From: Perkinsus olseni
Lineage: Eukaryota; Perkinsozoa; Perkinsida; Perkinsidae
Reading direction: 5' to 3'
Assembly (NCBI GenBank): GCA_013115135.1
Contig: JABANP010000809.1
Location: 1-16,531, forward strand
DNA: 16,531 nt
Made by a program: the position numbers and the translations under genes. A model generated the notes under the pieces. The model had not been told where the DNA came from. It saw only the letters and a list, made by a program, of their open reading frames with translations, and searched no databases. This document shows, one piece after another, positions 16,476 to 16,531 of the stretch. How positions within the stretch are numbered: the first letter of the stretch is position 1; the number at the start of each line of letters is the position of its first letter.

Positions 16476-16531
16476 TTATAGAATTCCGCTTGAGATCTAT
16501 TCTCTATCTCCCGGTACTTTCGGCCCGGACG
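16476..16531. other. Window end, similar to about 9440-9490
   Basis: CTCCCGGTACTTTCGGCCC resembles CTCCCGGTACCACTGGCCC at about 9467-9485, so the tRNA-remnant duplication continues to the window edge. Confidence 0.55.

Noticed and set aside
1..16531. CRISPR arrays, bacterial operons or ribosome binding sites
   Set aside because: Spliced genes and pol III tRNA boxes show nuclear eukaryotic DNA; no spaced direct repeats of the CRISPR type were seen.

Overview
The window looks like nuclear DNA of a protist with short GT-AG introns. My best guess is a perkinsid alveolate (Perkinsus-like). This rests on small introns (several of 48-51 nt), a secreted subtilisin like the serine proteases (perkinsins) known from Perkinsus, a family of small secreted proteins of no recognised domain, and degraded Ty3/gypsy-like sequence. 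The taxonomic call is inference. The gene functions are read directly from motifs.

Layout. Positions 1-2562 hold the 3' seven exons of a lipoate-protein ligase A gene (+ strand, 5' end outside the window). Its 1,075-nt intron carries a decayed retroelement RNase H fragment. Four members of one secreted-protein family follow, in two subtypes: type B at 3257 (pseudogene) and 10752, and type A at 4955 and 15002. Each type A gene is followed about 1.2 kb later by a tRNA-Ser gene, with anticodon CGA at 6140 and UGA at 16247. The gene plus tRNA block is a clear segmental duplication about 10 kb apart. A complete intronless S8 subtilisin lies on the minus strand at 7108-8526. Decayed tRNA-Ser-like copies occur at 9207, 9354, 9504 and 16394. 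A likely five-exon gene for a small coiled-coil protein occupies 11876-13888.

The most unusual signal is not a gene. The non-coding DNA is rich in perfect inverted repeats whose two arms meet across exactly one unpaired base. The strongest cluster is five consecutive elements at 10435-10611, one with 18-bp arms, just upstream of the type B gene at 10752. In two places (about 15863-15896 and 16044-16060) such palindromes sit where the duplicated partner block has shorter, non-palindromic sequence. This suggests they are gained as units, perhaps as tiny mobile or self-templated hairpin elements.

The genes show no obvious shared pathway. Lipoate ligase is organellar housekeeping. The subtilisin and the secreted family would enter the secretory route and could act outside the cell or at its surface. 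About half of the window is intergenic or intronic, with no recognisable gene.
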